In this document: positions 26,921 through 34,601 of the stretch, piece by piece | Position numbering within the stretch: position 1 is the stretch's first letter | Layout: every line of letters begins with the position of its first letter | Assembly (NCBI RefSeq): GCF_030403505.1 | Contig: NZ_JAUEMJ010000008.1 | Location: 1-64,000, forward strand | Direction of reading: 5' to 3' | Length of the DNA: 64,000 nucleotides | Origin: Glycomyces tritici | Lineage (GTDB): Bacteria; Actinomycetota; Actinomycetes; Mycobacteriales; Micromonosporaceae | The notes under the pieces: model-generated | What the model was told of the DNA's origin: nothing | Database searches by the model: none | Seen by the model: the letters and a program-made list of their open reading frames with translations, nothing else | Made by a program: the position numbers and the translations under genes

Positions 26921-27083
26921 CCTCCGGAAAGCAGTCGTTCAGGAAAGGAAGGTGACCGGCACGCGCAAAGAGCTCATCGGCCTCATGGATTGCGATGCGT
27001 GCCTCGGCGGCCGTCGCGGAGCGCTGCTCTACGCGAGGGCCTGGCTGCTTTCTAAAGGAAGATCAACATCGTGCTCGATTGTA
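26921..27083 (-). promoter_or_regulatory. Attenuator-like leader of the ABC-F gene
   Basis: On the minus strand a -10 box, TACAAT, lies at 27078-27083 with TAGACG 18 bp upstream. The uORF begins 9 bases after the -10, so the transcript is effectively leaderless. GAAAGCAG (27045-27052), which overlaps the uORF stop, is perfectly complementary to CTGCTTTC (26927-26934), which directly abuts the CGGAGG Shine-Dalgarno of the ABC-F gene. A further imperfect stem, ACG(CAT)CGCAA with TTGCGCGT, lies between them. Ribosomes stalled on the uORF would cover GAAAGCAG and free the translation start. The regulatory model is inferred. Confidence 0.55.
27052..27069 (-). CDS. Leader peptide MLIFL of the ABC-F gene
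   Basis: ATG TTG ATC TTC CTT TAG encodes the pentapeptide MLIFL, starting at or within a few bases of the predicted transcription start. It resembles the macrolide-stalling leader MYLIFM (msrD) and the IFVI stalling motif of ermC leaders in its hydrophobic Leu-Ile-Phe run. Being followed by an ABC-F resistance gene, it is probably a drug-sensing leader peptide. The call rests on position and motif; translation is not shown. Confidence 0.5.
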   Translation of the reverse strand: MLIFL

Positions 27084-27116
27084 GCGGCCGTCGGGGCCGC
27101 GCGTCTAGACGAAGCA

Positions 27117-27156
27117 GGGCCCCGATGCGGTGAGTGCGCTCACTGCATCAGGGCCC
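27117..27156 (-). terminator. Terminator of the M20 peptidase gene
   Basis: Nested hairpin of GGGCCC-C-GATGC with GCATC-A-GGGCCC plus an inner GTGAG/CTCAC stem, 16 bp past the M20 stop and upstream of the ABC-F promoter. Confidence 0.8.
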
Positions 27157-27171
27157 GTTGGGTTCTCGCGG

Positions 27172-28494
27172 TCAGGACTGGGAGATGAAGCGGTCCATGA
27201 CGTCGACGCCGAACTTGAGGCCGTCGAGCGGGACGCGCTCGTCGATGCCGTGGAAGAGGGCGGTGAAGTCGAGGTCGGCGGGGAGCTTCAGCGGGGCGAA
27301 GCCGAAGCAGCGGATGCCGAGGGTCGCGAAGGCCTTGGCGTCGGTGCCGCCCGAGAGCATGTACGGGACGGTGCGGGCGCCGGGGTCGGCCTGGCGGATC
27401 GCCTCGGCCATCGCGTCGACGAGGACGCCGTCGAAGGAGGTCTCGTAGCCGGGCTGGCGGATCTCGTACTCGAAGTCGATGCCGGGGCCGGCGAGTTCGC
27501 GGAGGATCGCCTCGAGCTCGTCGTTGCGTCCCGGGAGCGAGCGGCAGTCGATGACGGCGTCGGCGGTCGAGGGGATGACGTTGGTCTTGTAGCCGGCGTT
27601 GAGGCGGGTGGGGTTGGCCGTGTTGCGCAGGGTCGCGCCGATGAGGCGGGCGACCGGGCCGAGCTTGGCGACCGTCTCGTCGGGGTTGTTCGGGTCGAAG
27701 GCGATGCCGGTGAGTTCGGAGACGGATTCGAGGAACTGGCGCACGGTGGGGGTCATCTCGACCGGGAACTCGTGCTGTCCGATGTTGGCGACGGCGCGGG
27801 TGAGGCGGGTGACGGCGTTGTCGTCGTGGAGCATCGAGCCGTGGCCGGGGCGGCCGGTGGCGCGCAGGCGGAGCCAGTCGAGGCCCTTCTCGGCGGTCTG
27901 GACCACGTAGACCCGCAGGTCGTTGGGGAGGGTCACGGAGAAGCCGCCGACTTCGCCGACCGCTTCGGTGACGCCTTCGAAGACCTCGGGGTGCTGCTCG
28001 ACCATGAAGCGGGCGCCGTAGTCGGAGCCGGCCTCTTCGTCGGCGGTGAAGAGGAGGACGAGGTCGCGCGGGGGGACCTTGCCGCGCCGCTTCCAGTCGC
28101 GCACGAGCGCGAGGAGCATGGCGTCGAAGTCCTTCATGTCGACCGCGCCGCGGCCGAAGAGGTAGCCGTCCTTGATCTCGCCGGAGAAGGGGTGGACGGT
28201 CCACTCACTGGCCTCGGCGGGGACGACGTCGAGGTGGCCGTGGAGGAGGAGGGCCCCGCGGGAGGGGTCGGCGCCGGGGAAGCGGCAGGCGACCGAGGCG
28301 CGGCCGGGCGCGGACTCGTAGATCTTGGCTTCGAGGCCGACTTCGGCGAGCTGCTCCGCGACGTACTCGGCGGCGGCGCGCTCGCCCTTCGCGGTCGCGT
28401 TGTCGCCGGTGTTGGTGGTGTCGATCCGGATGAGGTCGCGGGCGATGTCGACGACCTCGTCTTGCGGGCGGGGCGGGTTCGCGGTTTCAGCCAT
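27172..28494 (-). CDS. M20 family zinc metallopeptidase (deacylase/carboxypeptidase-like)
   Basis: A 440-residue dizinc hydrolase. The metal- and base-bearing segments are in order: LLLHGHLDVVPA (His and Asp base), GRGAVDMKDFDA (bridging Asp), FTADEEAGSDYGARF (Glu base and ligand), and the C-terminal GGTDAKAF with LPADLDFTALFHG holding the last His. A lid dimerisation domain lies between ~190 and 310. The family includes DapE, ArgE, carnosinases and aminoacylases; the sequence fits the general M20A/ArgE-DapE-related group, but no substrate can be set. DapE for lysine synthesis is unlikely because of its length. Confidence 0.9.
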   Translation of the reverse strand: MAETANPPRPQDEVVDIARDLIRIDTTNTGDNATAKGERAAAEYVAEQLAEVGLEAKIYESAPGRASVACRFPGADPSRGALLLHGHLDVVPAEASEWTVHPFSGEIKDGYLFGRGAVDMKDFDAMLLALVRDWKRRGKVPPRDLVLLFTADEEAGSDYGARFMVEQHPEVFEGVTEAVGEVGGFSVTLPNDLRVYVVQTAEKGLDWLRLRATGRPGHGSMLHDDNAVTRLTRAVANIGQHEFPVEMTPTVRQFLESVSELTGIAFDPNNPDETVAKLGPVARLIGATLRNTANPTRLNAGYKTNVIPSTADAVIDCRSLPGRNDELEAILRELAGPGIDFEYEIRQPGYETSFDGVLVDAMAEAIRQADPGARTVPYMLSGGTDAKAFATLGIRCFGFAPLKLPADLDFTALFHGIDERVPLDGLKFGVDVMDRFISQS

Positions 28495-28532
28495 CTCTGA
28501 GTTCTATCAAGCCCTTGTAACGGTTCGTCGAG

Positions 28533-28595
28533 TGCGGTGGCGGGAGTGAAGGATGCGACTCCGGCTCGCCGGAGCCGGGCACTCCCGCCACCGCA
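28533..28595 (-). terminator. Terminator of the antiporter operon
   Basis: A 15-bp stem, GCGGTGGCGGGAGTG with CACTCCCGCCACCGC, encloses a second CTCCGGC/GCCGGAG hairpin directly past the antiporter stop (28599). Confidence 0.8.
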
Positions 28596-28598
28596 TCG

Positions 28599-29789
28599 CT
28601 ACGACGCCGCTTGCGCGAGTCGCCTCGCGCGGTTCTTCTTGCGGCGCTTGGCGACGATCGGGCCCGCGAGGCGCGGTGCGAGCGGGCCTACGGCGGCCAG
28701 GATCAGCACGTACGCGGCGGCGACGGACCCCAGCGCGGGATTGAGGCCCGCCGTGACGCCGAGTCCGGCGATGACGATCGAGAACTCGCCGCGCGGCAGG
28801 AGCACGAGCCCGGCGCGGAGCTTGCCGGTGAACGCGGAGCCGGAGCGGCCCGCCGCCCACCAGCCGGTGGCGAACTTCGTCGCGATCGTGCAGACCGCCA
28901 GCGCGATGGCGACCGGGAGTACCGGTGGCAGCGCGGTCGGGTCGGTCTCGAGCCCGAAGTTGACGAAGAAGACCGCCGCGAACAGGTTCTTGAGCGGTTC
29001 CAGGGTCTCCTCGGCTTGGCGCGAGACCTCGCCGGAGAGCGCCATGCCGACGATGAACGCGCCGACGGCGGCCGAGACGTGCACCTTCTCCGCGAGTCCG
29101 GCGACGACGAGGACGATGCCCATGACCTTGAGCATGAGGATCTCGTCGTTCGGCGAGGCGAGGAACCGGGAGAGCAGGCCGCCGAAGCGGGAGGCGATGA
29201 GGAACGCCGCGGCGACGGCGAGCAGGGCGACGCCGAGGCCGACCGCGGCCTGCGCGAACGCGAGTCCGGCGAGGATCGTGGTGAGGATCGGCAGGTAGAG
29301 CGCCATGACCAGGTCTTCGGCCACGAGGAGCGCCAGAATGGTGGGCGTTTCGCGGTTGCCGAGCCAGCCGAGGTCGGAGAGGACCTTCGCGATGATGCCG
29401 GAGGAGGACACGTAGGTGACGCCGCCGAAGACGACGGCCGCGACGGGTCCCCAGCCGAGCAGGAGCGCGCAGAGCACGCCGGGCGTGGCGTTGAGGACGA
29501 GGTCGACGACGGCGCCGAGCCAGGAGGTCTTCATGGTGCCGAGCAGTTCGCGCGGCGTGTACTCCAGGCCCAGGGTGAACAGGAGCAGGACGACGCCCAC
29601 TTCGGCGCCTACGTCGAGGAAGCCGGTGATGGCCTGCATCTCGTAGATGCCGCCGTGCCCGAAGGCGAGGCCGGCGAGGAGGTAGAGCGGGATGGCGGAG
29701 ATGCCGAACTTGCCGGCGATCGCTCCGAGCAGACCGAGGGCTCCGATGAGGAGGCCGAGTTCAAGGAGGAGCTCGACGGTCCCGTGCAT
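28599..29789 (-). CDS. Cation/proton antiporter (CPA2, KefB-type)
   Basis: A 396-residue integral membrane protein with about 12 hydrophobic helices, for example LLLELGLLIGALGLLGAIAGKFGISAIPLYLLAGLAFG. The family core LLLFTLGLEYTPREL, the GVTYVSSSGIIAKVL discontinuous helix and LLVAEDLVMALYLPIL (ion-binding Asp in the Ala-Glu-Asp motif) fit K+/H+ exchangers of the CPA2 group. It lacks a C-terminal TrkA-N domain. The upstream gene, which overlaps it at TAATG, supplies the RCK/TrkA-C-type regulatory subunit, like KhtU/KhtT. Expected role: K+ efflux in alkaline or electrophile stress. Confidence 0.9.
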   Translation of the reverse strand: MHGTVELLLELGLLIGALGLLGAIAGKFGISAIPLYLLAGLAFGHGGIYEMQAITGFLDVGAEVGVVLLLFTLGLEYTPRELLGTMKTSWLGAVVDLVLNATPGVLCALLLGWGPVAAVVFGGVTYVSSSGIIAKVLSDLGWLGNRETPTILALLVAEDLVMALYLPILTTILAGLAFAQAAVGLGVALLAVAAAFLIASRFGGLLSRFLASPNDEILMLKVMGIVLVVAGLAEKVHVSAAVGAFIVGMALSGEVSRQAEETLEPLKNLFAAVFFVNFGLETDPTALPPVLPVAIALAVCTIATKFATGWWAAGRSGSAFTGKLRAGLVLLPRGEFSIVIAGLGVTAGLNPALGSVAAAYVLILAAVGPLAPRLAGPIVAKRRKKNRARRLAQAAS

Positions 29790-30274
29790 TATTCGAGACC
29801 GCGCAGGATCCGGTCGACGGCGTCGACGGCCTCTTGCGTCCCGATGGTCACGAGGCGGTCGCCTACGTGGAGGGTCGCGGAGGGGGGCGGCCCGGTGTCG
29901 ACGCCGTCCGCGCGGACGATGGCGACGATGGAGGCGCCGGTGCGGGTGCGGGCGCGGGTGTCGCCGAGCGGGCGTTCGGCGTACGGGCTGGTGGCGTCGA
30001 TCTTCAGCTGGCGGGAGACGAGGTTGTCGATCTCGTGGTGGAGGCGGTTGAGCTTCTCGACGATGCGGGCGCCGCCGAGGAGTTCGCCGATCGCAGCGGA
30101 CTCGTCGGCGGAGAACACGATGCAGTCGAGCATCGAGTCGGGGTCGTCGGGGTCGTAGATGATGAAGTCGCGGCGGCCCTCGCGGTGGGCGACGATGCCT
30201 AGGCGCACATGGCGTTTGGTCTCGAATTCGAACCGCACGCCGATTCCGGGCAGCTCGGTGCGCTCCACGTCCAC
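29789..30274 (-). CDS. Antiporter regulatory subunit with TrkA-C domain (KhtT-like)
   Basis: A 161-residue soluble protein. Residues ~1-70 (VERTELPGIGVRFEFETKRHVRLGIVAHREGRRDFIIYDPDDPDS) match the N-terminal part of KhtT-type subunits. Residues ~90-160 form a TrkA-C (RCK-C) ligand domain, including ASIVAIVRADGVDTGPPPSATLHVGDRLVTIGTQEAVD. It would gate the membrane partner encoded downstream in response to a nucleotide. The stop TAA shares one base with the antiporter's ATG (TAATG), so the two are translationally coupled. Start GTG 30274 lies 8 bases after AAGGAG. Confidence 0.88.
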   Translation of the reverse strand: MDVERTELPGIGVRFEFETKRHVRLGIVAHREGRRDFIIYDPDDPDSMLDCIVFSADESAAIGELLGGARIVEKLNRLHHEIDNLVSRQLKIDATSPYAERPLGDTRARTRTGASIVAIVRADGVDTGPPPSATLHVGDRLVTIGTQEAVDAVDRILRGLE

Positions 30275-30327
30275 TGGTGTCACTCCTTTTGTGTGGGATA
30301 CGCACCGAACCGTACAGCACCGGTGGG

Positions 30328-31221
30328 TCAGGAGGCCGGGATGACCGGCTCGGTCGCCTGGCGGACCGCGTTGAGGACCTGGTCGGGGACGCGGAGCCGC
30401 GCGTCGGTCGCGTAGCGTGAGCGGACTTCGGCGGCGGTGTCCGGGTCGGCGGTGGCGGCGGCGAGTTCGTCGAAGAGGGCGGTGAGGTCGGGGCCGATCT
30501 CGTCCTCGGGTTCGGGCATGCGGCCCCAGACGTCCCACGGCAGCAGCTCCATGTTGGACAGGGAGGCGACGTCGCGGATGAGGTTCGCCGCGATCCACCA
30601 GGGCCCGGACTCGCCGGGGATGCCGGGGAGCCCGCACTTGTCAGCGTCGAGCTCCCCCGCGCGGTAGGCGGTCCAGGCCTGCCCGGCGACGACGAACCGG
30701 TCGCGGGGGACGTCGGCCGGGTCGAAGTCGAGCCCGAACTCCTTCACCTGGACCGGGTCCATTTGGGCGTCCGAGAGGATCCAGCGTTCGCCGTTCCAGT
30801 GCTCGGCGACCCAGTGGTCGATGTGCCAGTCGGCGTCCGGGAAGTAGTTGCCGAAGCCGCAGCGGGCGCGGGCGGGGACGCCGTGGGCGCGGAGGGCGGC
30901 GACGGTGAGGAGGGTGAAGGTGCGGCAGGTGCAGGCGAAGCGGCGTTCCGGTTCGCGTGGTTCGGCCAGGGGCCGTCGATCTTCGGTGAGGATGCGGTCG
31001 AGGATGCCGGTGGTCTCCCGGAAGTGCGCGGTGTCCTTGCGGTCTTCGGGGAGCTCGAAGCCGTAGAGGCCGGTCAGGGCCTGGTGCACGAGGAGGCCCT
31101 GCACTGCGGCGAGGATGCCGCGGATGTCGCCAGGGACGGACAGCAGCGCGTCGCGGTGTGCGCCGGCGTCGGTGAGCGGGCCGGGCTGGGTGTAGTAGGC
31201 GAGGCATTCGTTGGCGCTCAT
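30328..31221 (-). CDS. Transglutaminase-like superfamily protein
   Basis: A 297-residue cytoplasmic protein with a transglutaminase/protease-like core. The catalytic triad candidates are Cys99 (FACTCRTFTLLTVAALRAHGVPAR), His136 (WHIDHWVAEHW) and Asp151 (WILSDAQMD). The flanking GVPARARCGFGNYF stretch is diagnostic of the fold. AAGGGA precedes ATG 31221. No signal peptide or membrane helix. Family members range from cross-linkers to peptidases and amidases, so the reaction cannot be set. It is followed by the antiporter operon on the same strand, but nothing links them functionally. Confidence 0.87.
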   Translation of the reverse strand: MSANECLAYYTQPGPLTDAGAHRDALLSVPGDIRGILAAVQGLLVHQALTGLYGFELPEDRKDTAHFRETTGILDRILTEDRRPLAEPREPERRFACTCRTFTLLTVAALRAHGVPARARCGFGNYFPDADWHIDHWVAEHWNGERWILSDAQMDPVQVKEFGLDFDPADVPRDRFVVAGQAWTAYRAGELDADKCGLPGIPGESGPWWIAANLIRDVASLSNMELLPWDVWGRMPEPEDEIGPDLTALFDELAAATADPDTAAEVRSRYATDARLRVPDQVLNAVRQATEPVIPAS

Positions 31222-31327
31222 GGCGTCCCTTCCGTAGAGGATGCACCGAAGCCTACGGAGATTCATGCCCCTGGTTCCAAATTCAATCGCACAAATGTAC
31301 GGGCTGAGATTTGTGGGTATTTTGAGC

Positions 31328-31352
31328 GCCCCGGCCGCTGAGCGGCCGGGGC
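31328..31352 (-). terminator. Terminator of the PAP2 gene
   Basis: A perfect 12-bp stem, GCCCCGGCCGCT (31328-31339) with AGCGGCCGGGGC (31341-31352), lies 12 bp past the PAP2-gene stop on the minus strand. Confidence 0.8.
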
Positions 31353-31363
31353 CTCATGTCCGA

Positions 31364-33313
31364 TCAGGCGGCGTCGATGCGGACCTTGACGCGCTTCTTC
31401 TCGTACTCGGCGGTGGCGGTGTAGCCGGGGAGGTCGAGCACGACCTCCGCGAACGTGCCTTTCACCTCTTGGGCCTTGATGACCGGGAGGTCCACGCCCG
31501 CGGTGGGCGGGCGCTGCGGGTCGAGGGCGATCCGCAGGACCGCGCCCGCACCGAGGGTGACCTTCTTGTCGACGTCCAGGGCGGGCTCGTCGCCGTCGTT
31601 CAGCACCACCTGCAGGGTCGCGTTCGACTGGGCGAGCGCGCGCAGTTCGAGCCGCCCGGTGTCGACCGCGAGCGTGCCGCCGGTGACGGTGACGCCGCCC
31701 TTGCCGAGGGCGTTCGCCGAGGCGGCCCGGAGGGTGCCGGCCTGCAGGGCCACACCGCCGGAGAAGGCGTTGTCGCCGGCGAGGGTCAGGGAGCCGGTGC
31801 CGGCCTTGGTGAGCTTGCCGGTGCCGCCGATGTCCCCGCGCCAGGTGTCGGCGGCGTGGAACCCGCCCTTGGCGGCGTCCATGGTGACCGTGAGGTCGGC
31901 GTCGAAGCGGCCGTAGCCGTCCGCGGCGGCGAAGTAGTCGAGGCGGCCCCACTGCTCGGGGCCGTCGAGGATCGGGTAGCCGGCCTTGAGGGCGGTGGTG
32001 CGCAGGACCTCGCGGCGCTGCTCGGCGTCCAGATAGGGCAGGCGCGTCTCCAGGAGCACCTCAGCGCCCTTGGGAACGGTCATCGGCGTGTCGGAGCGGT
32101 CGCGCTCGAGGATGTAGGTCAGGCGCGGCAGGTAGGCGGCGCGGTTGGCCTCGCGGTCGGCGTACCGGTCGGTGTCGACGCCTTCCCGGTGGGCGTACGC
32201 GGGCAGTTCGTCGGCGGTGACGCCGGTGACCGCCGTGAAGTAGGCCAGGGCCTGCTCGCGGGCGGCGGCCTTGAGCTCGGCGTTGATCGGATTGTGGAGG
32301 GTCGCGGCGGCCAGCGCGGTGCCGAGGACGCGGCCGCCGATGACGTCGAGCGGGGAGTGCATGCCGGCGACGATGCGGGAGTCGCCGATCTCGGCGGCGC
32401 GGGTGAGGAGTTCCTGGAAGCGCTCGGGGACGGCGTAGGCGTACGCGAAGGCGGCCATCCAGGCGGCGTTGGTGTGGCCGGAGGGGAAGCCGCCGTCCTC
32501 GGCGGGCTTGTCGGAGCGCTGGCGCAGGAGCTGCGGGGCGCCCTGCACTTCGGACTCGTAGGCGGGGACGCCGAGGACGGGGATGCCGCCGGTCTCGACG
32601 ACTTCGCTGTCGCGGTTCATGCGCCAGGGCCGGGGGTAGAGGTAGGCGAACTTGCTGGGGTTGGAGGAGGTGAACTCGCCGCGGACGGCGTTGACGAGCT
32701 GGGCGACCTTGCCGAGGTCGGAGTCGGTGGCGCCGGAGCCGACGGCCGATCCGGCGGGGGCGCCGGCGGGGACCTTGTCGTCGATCTTGCCGGCGGGGAC
32801 GCCGTCGGGGGCGTTGGTGATGGCGGTGACGGCTTTCGCGCCGGTCTTGTAGGCGGCTTCGAGGGGGCCGAGGCCGCCGATGGCGCTGTAGCTCTGGTGC
32901 TGGCGGTCGAAGATGAACGACTGCTTGGCTTCGGCGTCGGTGCGGGCGCCGGTGGTCTCGGCGCAGTGGTCCATGTTGGCGCGGAGGGTGTCGTCGTCGA
33001 GGACGGTGCCGTTGTTCCAGGCGGGGCCGGTCTGCCAGAGGTCCTGCATGCCGCTGAGGACGCGGACGGCGGCGTTGGTCTCGGGGGTGGTGTTGGCGTT
33101 GATGTTGGTGGAGTAGGTGTCGACGAAGGCGGGGCCGTCGTACTGGGCCCACTGCGTGCGCGGGGCCGTCGTCGCAGTTGATTCTACTGTGGACTGGAGC
33201 GCGCTAGTCGTCTCACCTGCGGCGGCGGGATCGGCGGCGACCGCGGCCGCGACGATGCCGGCCGAGCCGGCGAGGAGGGTGCGGCGGCCGATCGTGTGCT
33301 GTTGTCCTGGCAT
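31364..33313 (-). CDS. Tat-secreted PAP2 phosphatase with C-terminal beta-strand repeats
   Basis: A 649-residue exported protein. A Tat signal (IGRRTLLAGSAGIVAAAVA) opens it. The PAP2/vanadium haloperoxidase core has PSGHTNAAW near residue 276 and RIVAGMHSPLDVIGG near 318, the second and third phosphatase motifs. Residues ~500-560 match autotransporter-associated beta-strand repeats (GTGKLTKAGTGSLTLAGDN, with GGTLAV). These repeats normally occur in Gram-negative autotransporters and some surface proteins; here no beta-barrel domain follows. The enzyme probably removes phosphate from lipids, teichoic or nucleotide substrates outside the cell. ATG 33313 is chosen by the signal; the Shine-Dalgarno is poor. 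Confidence 0.86.
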   Translation of the reverse strand: MPGQQHTIGRRTLLAGSAGIVAAAVAADPAAAGETTSALQSTVESTATTAPRTQWAQYDGPAFVDTYSTNINANTTPETNAAVRVLSGMQDLWQTGPAWNNGTVLDDDTLRANMDHCAETTGARTDAEAKQSFIFDRQHQSYSAIGGLGPLEAAYKTGAKAVTAITNAPDGVPAGKIDDKVPAGAPAGSAVGSGATDSDLGKVAQLVNAVRGEFTSSNPSKFAYLYPRPWRMNRDSEVVETGGIPVLGVPAYESEVQGAPQLLRQRSDKPAEDGGFPSGHTNAAWMAAFAYAYAVPERFQELLTRAAEIGDSRIVAGMHSPLDVIGGRVLGTALAAATLHNPINAELKAAAREQALAYFTAVTGVTADELPAYAHREGVDTDRYADREANRAAYLPRLTYILERDRSDTPMTVPKGAEVLLETRLPYLDAEQRREVLRTTALKAGYPILDGPEQWGRLDYFAAADGYGRFDADLTVTMDAAKGGFHAADTWRGDIGGTGKLTKAGTGSLTLAGDNAFSGGVALQAGTLRAASANALGKGGVTVTGGTLAVDTGRLELRALAQSNATLQVVLNDGDEPALDVDKKVTLGAGAVLRIALDPQRPPTAGVDLPVIKAQEVKGTFAEVVLDLPGYTATAEYEKKRVKVRIDAA

Positions 33314-33468
33314 CTTGTGCTCGTTTCGGTGCGGAGGGCCAAGCCTCGCGGACTCGGGGGCGGCGCCGCGGGAGTTGATTGCGAGCATCACTCTCGCGCT
33401 GCGCGGTGAACGGATCGTAGCGGGCCGGTGAGCACGGGCTGCACGATGGCTAACGGTTGCTGGAGACG

Positions 33469-33503
33469 GCGAAGCCCCGGCCGCACCCCGGCCGGGGCTT
33501 CGC
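33469..33503 (-). terminator. Terminator of the serine hydrolase gene
   Basis: A 15-bp stem, GCGAAGCCCCGGCCG (33469-33483) with CGGCCGGGGCTTCGC (33489-33503), lies just past the stop at 33512 on the minus strand. Confidence 0.8.
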
Positions 33504-33511
33504 GCTCGGGA

Positions 33512-34519
33512 CTACTGGGTCAGGCCGCCGTTGAGGGCTTCCTGCTCCACTTCGAGCGTGACCGCGTCGGAGGCGGCCAGGCCCGCGGCGTTCACGATGT
33601 CGAACATCTTGCGGCCCATGACGGCGTGGGCCTGGACGGCCGGGTGGGTCGCCCCGTAGTTGCCCCAGTGGTCGGTGTACTGGGCCATGAACGAGTAGAC
33701 GAGGGCCGGGGCCCCCGAGGCGCTGTAGACCACGCCCGACTCGCTGCGGGTGGCGTCGTCCGCGCCGTACTTCATGGCGACGCGGGCGCGCTCGACCGAG
33801 GACATGTTGCGGCGGAACCCGTCGTGGTAGCCGCTGAGGCCCTTCAGGATGTTGAGGAAGAAGCTCGTGCTCCCCGTGGAGAGCAGCTCGCCCTTGGCGA
33901 GGCGGGTGAGCAGGAGGTTGGTCTCGTAGGTGGAGGTGTCGCCGAGCCACATGCGGTTCGGGTTGGCCGGGTTGGGGATGACGCGTGTGGCGGTGAAGCC
34001 CTTCGCCGCCAGCGTCTCGTTGATCTCGGCGGGCGGGCAGACCAGGCCGCACAGCCGCACCGAGGTGTTGTCCGAGGTCAGCAGCATCGCGACGAGAATG
34101 TTCGCGACGGTGATCTCGTCGCCGTACGCGGTCTGGTGGAAGTAGAAACCCGAGCCGGTGAGGATGATGTCGGGCGTGAGGGTGATCCGGTCGTCCAGGG
34201 CGAGCTCGCCGCGGTCGATCTTGTCGAGCACGCCGAGGGCGATGCCGAGCTTGTTGATGCTCGCGGCCGTCTTGACGGCCCGCGAGCTGTGGTCCACGGC
34301 CACCACCGGCGCGGACGTGCCGTTCAGGAGGGTGACATAGCCCTGCCAGGTGCCTCCGGCCTTGGCGATCTCGGTGTTGTAGACCGACTTGATCTGGGAG
34401 GCGGTCGTGACGGCGGCCTGCGTGGTCGCCTGCTCCGCGTGCGCGGTCGAGGCGGCGCCGAGGACGGCCCCGCCGGCAGTGACTGCGGCACCGAGCTTGA
34501 TTACATCGCGTCGTTCCAT
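33512..34519 (-). CDS. Tat-exported serine hydrolase of beta-lactamase class A fold
   Basis: A 335-residue protein with a Tat signal (ERRDVIKLGAAVTAGG, cleavage near AHA). The active-site Ser87-Ile-Asn-Lys90 is SxxK, and Ser149-Asp150-Asn151 is the SDN loop of class A beta-lactamases. The KTG box appears replaced by ESG near residues 258-262, so the Lys that binds the drug carboxylate is absent. It may be a peptidoglycan-related serine peptidase or a divergent, weakly active beta-lactamase. GGAAGG precedes the ATG. It does not overlap a neighbouring gene. Confidence 0.85.
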   Translation of the reverse strand: MERRDVIKLGAAVTAGGAVLGAASTAHAEQATTQAAVTTASQIKSVYNTEIAKAGGTWQGYVTLLNGTSAPVVAVDHSSRAVKTAASINKLGIALGVLDKIDRGELALDDRITLTPDIILTGSGFYFHQTAYGDEITVANILVAMLLTSDNTSVRLCGLVCPPAEINETLAAKGFTATRVIPNPANPNRMWLGDTSTYETNLLLTRLAKGELLSTGSTSFFLNILKGLSGYHDGFRRNMSSVERARVAMKYGADDATRSESGVVYSASGAPALVYSFMAQYTDHWGNYGATHPAVQAHAVMGRKMFDIVNAAGLAASDAVTLEVEQEALNGGLTQ

Positions 34520-34601
34520 GGTCGCCTTCCGTTGGCTTGCAAGGGTGTTGAGGGATGTCCATCATTGGTACGCGCGGAGGGGGCCGAGCGGTTGTCTCCG
34601 A

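Noticed and set aside
31241..33181. 646-codon + strand ORF opposite the PAP2 gene
   Set aside because: Same artefact: low-complexity Gly/Val/Ala-rich product opposite a gene with clear motifs.
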